From assembly GCF_900156785.1 (NCBI RefSeq), contig NZ_FTOP01000004.1, positions 186,001-250,000 on the forward strand: a stretch of DNA of 64,000 nt, in the 5' to 3' direction. The position numbers and the translations under genes are program-made. Positions 60,455 to 64,000 of the stretch are shown one piece after another (within the stretch, counting starts at the first letter, position 1; every line of letters begins with the position of its first letter). The notes under the pieces are model-generated. The model had not been told where the DNA came from. It saw only the letters and a list, made by a program, of their open reading frames with translations, and made no database searches. Origin of the DNA: Belliella pelovolcani. GTDB lineage: Bacteria; Bacteroidota; Bacteroidia; Cytophagales; Cyclobacteriaceae.

Positions 60455-63400
60455 ATGAAAACACGTTTACTAGTTAGTTTAATCCTACTCTTCCTGTTCC
60501 AAGTGAATGATTCCTTGGCACAGATTGAAGTAAAGGGAGTAGTTACAGATGACAATACAGGAGAACCTTTAATAGGGGCTACTGTATTGGTAAAGGATAC
60601 CTCAAAAGGTACGATTACGGATCTTGATGGTACATTTACCCTCAGTGTAGATAATGAAGATGCCATTCTTGTCATTGCTTATGCTGGATATAAAAGAATC
60701 GAGTTGAAGGTTCAACCCAATATGCAAATCCGCCTCAAGGAGAGCGATGATCTTTTAGATGAATTTGTGGTAATTGGTTACGGATCTCAAAGGCGAAGTG
60801 ACCTTACAGGATCCTTGACAGGTGTTAAGAATGAAACACTCATGGAATCGAGAAGCACAGACCTTTTTTCAGCCATGCAAGGACGGATGTCTGGTGTGCA
60901 GATTTCTACTGATTCAGGCCAGCCTGGCGCTGGTATGAATATCATTGTCAGGGGACAAACTTCTATCAATGGTTCTTCCTCTCCTTTGTTTGTCATTGAT
61001 GGTGTACAAATCGATGTCAACTTTGACGAAGTTGCCAGTACAGGATCCTCTCAAGCAAGAGTCAATCCGCTGACTGGTATCAATCCCGCTGATATTGAAT
61101 CTATAGAAGTATTGAAGGATGCTTCTGCAACAGCAATTTATGGTTCAAGAGGTGCGAATGGTGTCGTAATAATCACCACAAAAGCTGGATCAAGTGGTAG
61201 AACAGTGGTCAGCTATTCACTGGATGCAAGTGTATCAGAGCCTATCAGGAGAATGCCAGTATTATCACCTGATGATTATCTGATATATCAAGCGCAAAGA
61301 GGCAACAATCAATTCTTGAATGAAGATACAAACCGAGATGGTGTTTTTGACACCCCTAGAGATTTCAGTCGATTAAGATCTTTTGATTGGCAAGATGAAG
61401 CCTTAAGGGCTGGTGTGACCATGCAGCATCAGTTTGGAATTAGGGGGGGAAACAATACCACCAATTATTCTATAGGAATAGGAGTGCTCAATCAAGAAGG
61501 TCTTGTGGTGAACAACGATTATTCTCAATACAACATGAGATTGAGACTGAATACCAAGGTAAATGAAAAATTATCATTTGGATTTAGTTCAAATGCTTCT
61601 TATTCTGTTCTAAGTGGTGTTGCCAATAATGGAGGACCAAATAGTTTTACAGGAATCACCCAACAGCTTCTTTTAGCTAACCCTTGGAATATTTTAACAG
61701 ATGATGTTGATCTGGCAAGTGATGGCTATATAAGTCCATTGGACTTAATTCAAAAATCAGACAAAAGCACTAATATTCTTAGATTGATTTCGAGCGTGAA
61801 TATGAATTATCAATTCACAGATAATTTTAAATACACGGGTGTTTTAGGTACCAATCTCAGCCAATCAAAAGTGAAAGAATATTATGGTTCAGAAACTTCA
61901 TGGGGTAGACTTCCTAATGGATTGGCCAGGCTGAAAGAAGTAAGCACCTATTCTTATAATCATTCTTCACAGTTGCATTATAACAAGTCTATTGGAACCA
62001 ATCATCAAATTGATGCCATGGCAGCATTTGAGATCTTCAGTTATAACTTTGAAGACTTTGCAAATACAGTTTCTGGATTCGAAGATGAAACAACCGGCGT
62101 AAATAACATCACCAAAGGTGCAGCTGTCACTTCTTATAGTACGCAACGGTATATTAATAATAGGCTTTCTTATTTATCAAGAGTTAATTATACGCTATTT
62201 GACAAATACTTAATTACAGCAAGTATTCGTGCAGATGGTTCGGATAAGTTTGGAGCAGAAAATAGATGGGGATATTTCCCATCGGCAGCCTTTGGTTGGA
62301 GAATTTCCGATGAAGGTTTTATGCAGGATATCAGATCAGTCTCTAATCTGAAATTGAGGTTAAGCTATGGTGCAACAGGTAACGAACGAATCCCTCCTTA
62401 CACTTACTTAGCACAATTGGATCCTGTATTCTATGCAAGCAATGATGCCATGATCTTCGGCCTCGCACCAGGTTCTCTTCCCAATCCAAATTTGAAATGG
62501 GAAGTTACCAATCAATTTAATGCTGGGCTTGACTTAGGTTTATTAGATGGAAGATTGAATTTGAGCGCTGATGTTTATCAAAAAATAACTACTGATCTTT
62601 TGTTGAATGCACCGATTCCTGCTCAGAGCGGATTTACAGCACAGTGGCAAAATATTGGACGAATTGATAACTACGGACTTGAATTAGAAATATCCTCAGT
62701 GAATTATGATAAAAATAACTTTACATGGAGAACAGACTTTAATATCACCTTTAATAGAAATAAAATTGTAGATCTAGGATCTGCAGATTTCATCCCAATT
62801 TCTACACAAGGTGACTTTCAGTCAAATATAGGTAGAGCAGCAGTAGGACAGCCAATTGGAACCATGTTCGGTTTTGTCTTTGATGGAATTTACCAAATTG
62901 ATGATTTCACTTGGCAAAACAATAGTGACCCTTCTATTCCGCATGGAAGTAGAAACTATGTGTTAAGAGATGACTTGCCTGTTTACACAGGAAATCCACA
63001 ACCTGGAAGAATGAAATATGCCGATATCAATGGTGATGGTGTAATCAATGACGAGGATAGACAAATCATTGGACAAAGTAATCCTAAGCACTTTGGAGGA
63101 ATTAATAATACATTCAGTTATAAGAATTTTGAGTTGTCTGTATTCTTCCAATGGTCATATGGCAACGACTTATTCAATGCATCCAAAGTTAGACTCAACG
63201 GTGGAGAACCATGGGCAAACGTAGTTCAGGACTACTTCGAAAATCACTGGACACCTGAAAATCCAAGCAATCAATATCCTGCACATGGTGCAATAGATAG
63301 ACAAATTTCCTCTTCCTATTTCGTAGAGGATGGATCTTACCTTCGCTTAAAGACTGCATCTTTTGGATATAATCTTCCAAGAGCCTTGGCCAGAAAGATA

Positions 63401-63571
63401 GGCATGGCAAGTCTAAGGGCAAATATCATAGGTAACAACTTACTTACTTGGACAAATTATACTGGCTGGGATCCAGAAGTGAATTTCAACAATCCATTGC
63501 TTGCAGGGCTAGATAGAATCCCTTACCCAAGAGCCAGAACCTTCACATTGAGCCTTAATGCAACTTTCTAA
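60455..63571 (+). CDS. SusC/RagA-type TonB-linked outer membrane receptor of the sulfated-glycan locus
   Basis: This 1038-residue receptor has a signal peptide (cleavage near LAQ, residue 23). A carboxypeptidase-regulatory-like domain follows (GVVTDDNTGEPLIGATVLVK), then the plug (YGSQRRSDLTGSLTG, then GASQ-type IVRGQTSINGSSSPLFVIDG) with ESIEVLKDASATAIYGSRGA. A large barrel ends in RTFTLSLNATF. It imports the oligosaccharide bound by the SusD protein encoded 11 nt downstream. The doubled GTTACA operator lies 295 nt upstream. Confidence 0.93.
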   Translation: MKTRLLVSLILLFLFQVNDSLAQIEVKGVVTDDNTGEPLIGATVLVKDTSKGTITDLDGTFTLSVDNEDAILVIAYAGYKRIELKVQPNMQIRLKESDDLLDEFVVIGYGSQRRSDLTGSLTGVKNETLMESRSTDLFSAMQGRMSGVQISTDSGQPGAGMNIIVRGQTSINGSSSPLFVIDGVQIDVNFDEVASTGSSQARVNPLTGINPADIESIEVLKDASATAIYGSRGANGVVIITTKAGSSGRTVVSYSLDASVSEPIRRMPVLSPDDYLIYQAQRGNNQFLNEDTNRDGVFDTPRDFSRLRSFDWQDEALRAGVTMQHQFGIRGGNNTTNYSIGIGVLNQEGLVVNNDYSQYNMRLRLNTKVNEKLSFGFSSNASYSVLSGVANNGGPNSFTGITQQLLLANPWNILTDDVDLASDGYISPLDLIQKSDKSTNILRLISSVNMNYQFTDNFKYTGVLGTNLSQSKVKEYYGSETSWGRLPNGLARLKEVSTYSYNHSSQLHYNKSIGTNHQIDAMAAFEIFSYNFEDFANTVSGFEDETTGVNNITKGAAVTSYSTQRYINNRLSYLSRVNYTLFDKYLITASIRADGSDKFGAENRWGYFPSAAFGWRISDEGFMQDIRSVSNLKLRLSYGATGNERIPPYTYLAQLDPVFYASNDAMIFGLAPGSLPNPNLKWEVTNQFNAGLDLGLLDGRLNLSADVYQKITTDLLLNAPIPAQSGFTAQWQNIGRIDNYGLELEISSVNYDKNNFTWRTDFNITFNRNKIVDLGSADFIPISTQGDFQSNIGRAAVGQPIGTMFGFVFDGIYQIDDFTWQNNSDPSIPHGSRNYVLRDDLPVYTGNPQPGRMKYADINGDGVINDEDRQIIGQSNPKHFGGINNTFSYKNFELSVFFQWSYGNDLFNASKVRLNGGEPWANVVQDYFENHWTPENPSNQYPAHGAIDRQISSSYFVEDGSYLRLKTASFGYNLPRALARKIGMASLRANIIGNNLLTWTNYTGWDPEVNFNNPLLAGLDRIPYPRARTFTLSLNATF

Positions 63572-63582
63572 AAGAATTAGTC

Positions 63583-64000
63583 ATGAAAAAATATATAAAA
63601 ATCATAATCTTAGCTGTGTCTGTAATGGTCACAAGCGCATGCGCTGATTTTCTTGAACCTAGACCATTTTCATTTACAGCTCCAGAAAATTTCTACAGAA
63701 CTGCAAATGATGCTGAAATAGCCTTGGTAGGCGTTTACAGTACACTTACAGCTGGTTCTGTTCAAGGAGCTGGTAATGCATCCGGTTTCCGTAGAGACTT
63801 GGTGGAAATGCTTGCCAAGGGAACTGATGAGGGTGTTAAACCAGCCAATTTCGCCAATTTAAGAGGTGGTCAATTTGGAACTGCTGGCTTTACGAGCACT
63901 GATTTTGAAATCAATAACGCTTGGTTTTTCCTTTACGCTGGTATTGGACGTGCAAACAGCTTACTTGAAAACCTTGAAAATATGCCTGATAATCTTTTTG
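63583..64000 (+). CDS. SusD/RagB-type surface lipoprotein, cut by the window end
   Basis: The first 139 codons are present. They encode a lipoprotein signal (MKKYIKIIILAVSVMVTSAC, Cys20) and the SusD N-terminal helices (FLEPRPFSFTAPENFYRTAND and AWFFLYAGIGRANSLLENLE). It is the glycan-binding partner of the SusC receptor 11 nt upstream. The C-terminal part and any following genes lie outside the window. Confidence 0.88.
   Translation, partial: MKKYIKIIILAVSVMVTSACADFLEPRPFSFTAPENFYRTANDAEIALVGVYSTLTAGSVQGAGNASGFRRDLVEMLAKGTDEGVKPANFANLRGGQFGTAGFTSTDFEINNAWFFLYAGIGRANSLLENLENMPDNLF

Noticed and set aside
1-64000. CRISPR arrays, tRNA or rRNA genes, insertion sequences, prophage or integrase genes
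   Set aside because: I saw no regular repeat-spacer array, no RNA gene signature and no transposase or integrase protein on either strand.

Overview
The window comes from a member of the Bacteroidota, most likely order Cytophagales, close to the Cyclobacteriaceae (Algoriphagus-like). The DNA is AT-rich. It encodes two SusC/SusD pairs, a hybrid two-component regulator, GLPGLI, DUF4221, DUF4301, DUF4876, DUF6526 and DUF6850-type proteins, and many lipoproteins. Its promoters match the Bacteroidota -7 element TAnnTTTG. I place it from protein content only, so the genus is an inference. I saw no tRNA, rRNA, CRISPR array, integrase or insertion sequence.

Layout. 1-4.1 kb: tail of an outer-membrane protein, a WYL-type regulator, a lipoprotein and a DUF4301 protein. 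4.2-6.5 kb: the three-subunit 5-oxoprolinase pxpA-pxpB-pxpC. 6.6-11.5 kb: a sugar locus of PfkB kinase, GH100/amylo-glucosidase-like enzyme and SSS sodium symporter, divergent from a LacI regulator, with a LacI-type operator between them. 11.6-18.8 kb: small membrane protein, eukaryotic-type glycogen branching enzyme, and a SusC/SusD pair. 18.9-20.4 kb: DUF6526, a GNAT acetyltransferase and the ribosome-rescue factor ArfB. 20.4-29.4 kb: a two-component system followed by TonB receptor, DUF4876 lipoprotein, DUF6850 barrel and di-heme peroxidase, probably one redox- or metal-related uptake system.

29.4-43.3 kb is a mixed housekeeping stretch: M14 carboxypeptidase, an Mla/MCE lipid transporter, ROK kinase, calcineurin-like phosphoesterase, SelO pseudokinase, GNAT, a DoxX-like protein, a lipoprotein, and a CHY zinc-finger protein with a signal-peptide-like N-terminus. 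43.4-49.5 kb: an outer-membrane barrel protein and a GLPGLI protein, divergent from an RprX/RprY-like two-component system. The shared promoter carries phased GGTTAA boxes. 49.5-50.5 kb holds two uncharacterised genes.

50.7-64 kb is a polysaccharide utilisation locus: DUF4221 lipoprotein, GH110-type alpha-1,3-galactosidase, hybrid two-component regulator, family S1 sulfatase, SusC and the start of SusD, which the window end cuts. The enzymes suggest a sulfated substrate with alpha-1,3-galactose, such as a lambda-carrageenan-like galactan or a host-type glycan. The main unexpected observation is a direct repeat, GTTACA-N15-GTTACA, with exactly 21-bp spacing. It occurs upstream of the GH110 gene, between the regulator and the sulfatase, and upstream of SusC, where a second pair lies in inverted orientation. 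Its AraC-like spacing makes it a good candidate for the operator of the locus regulator.
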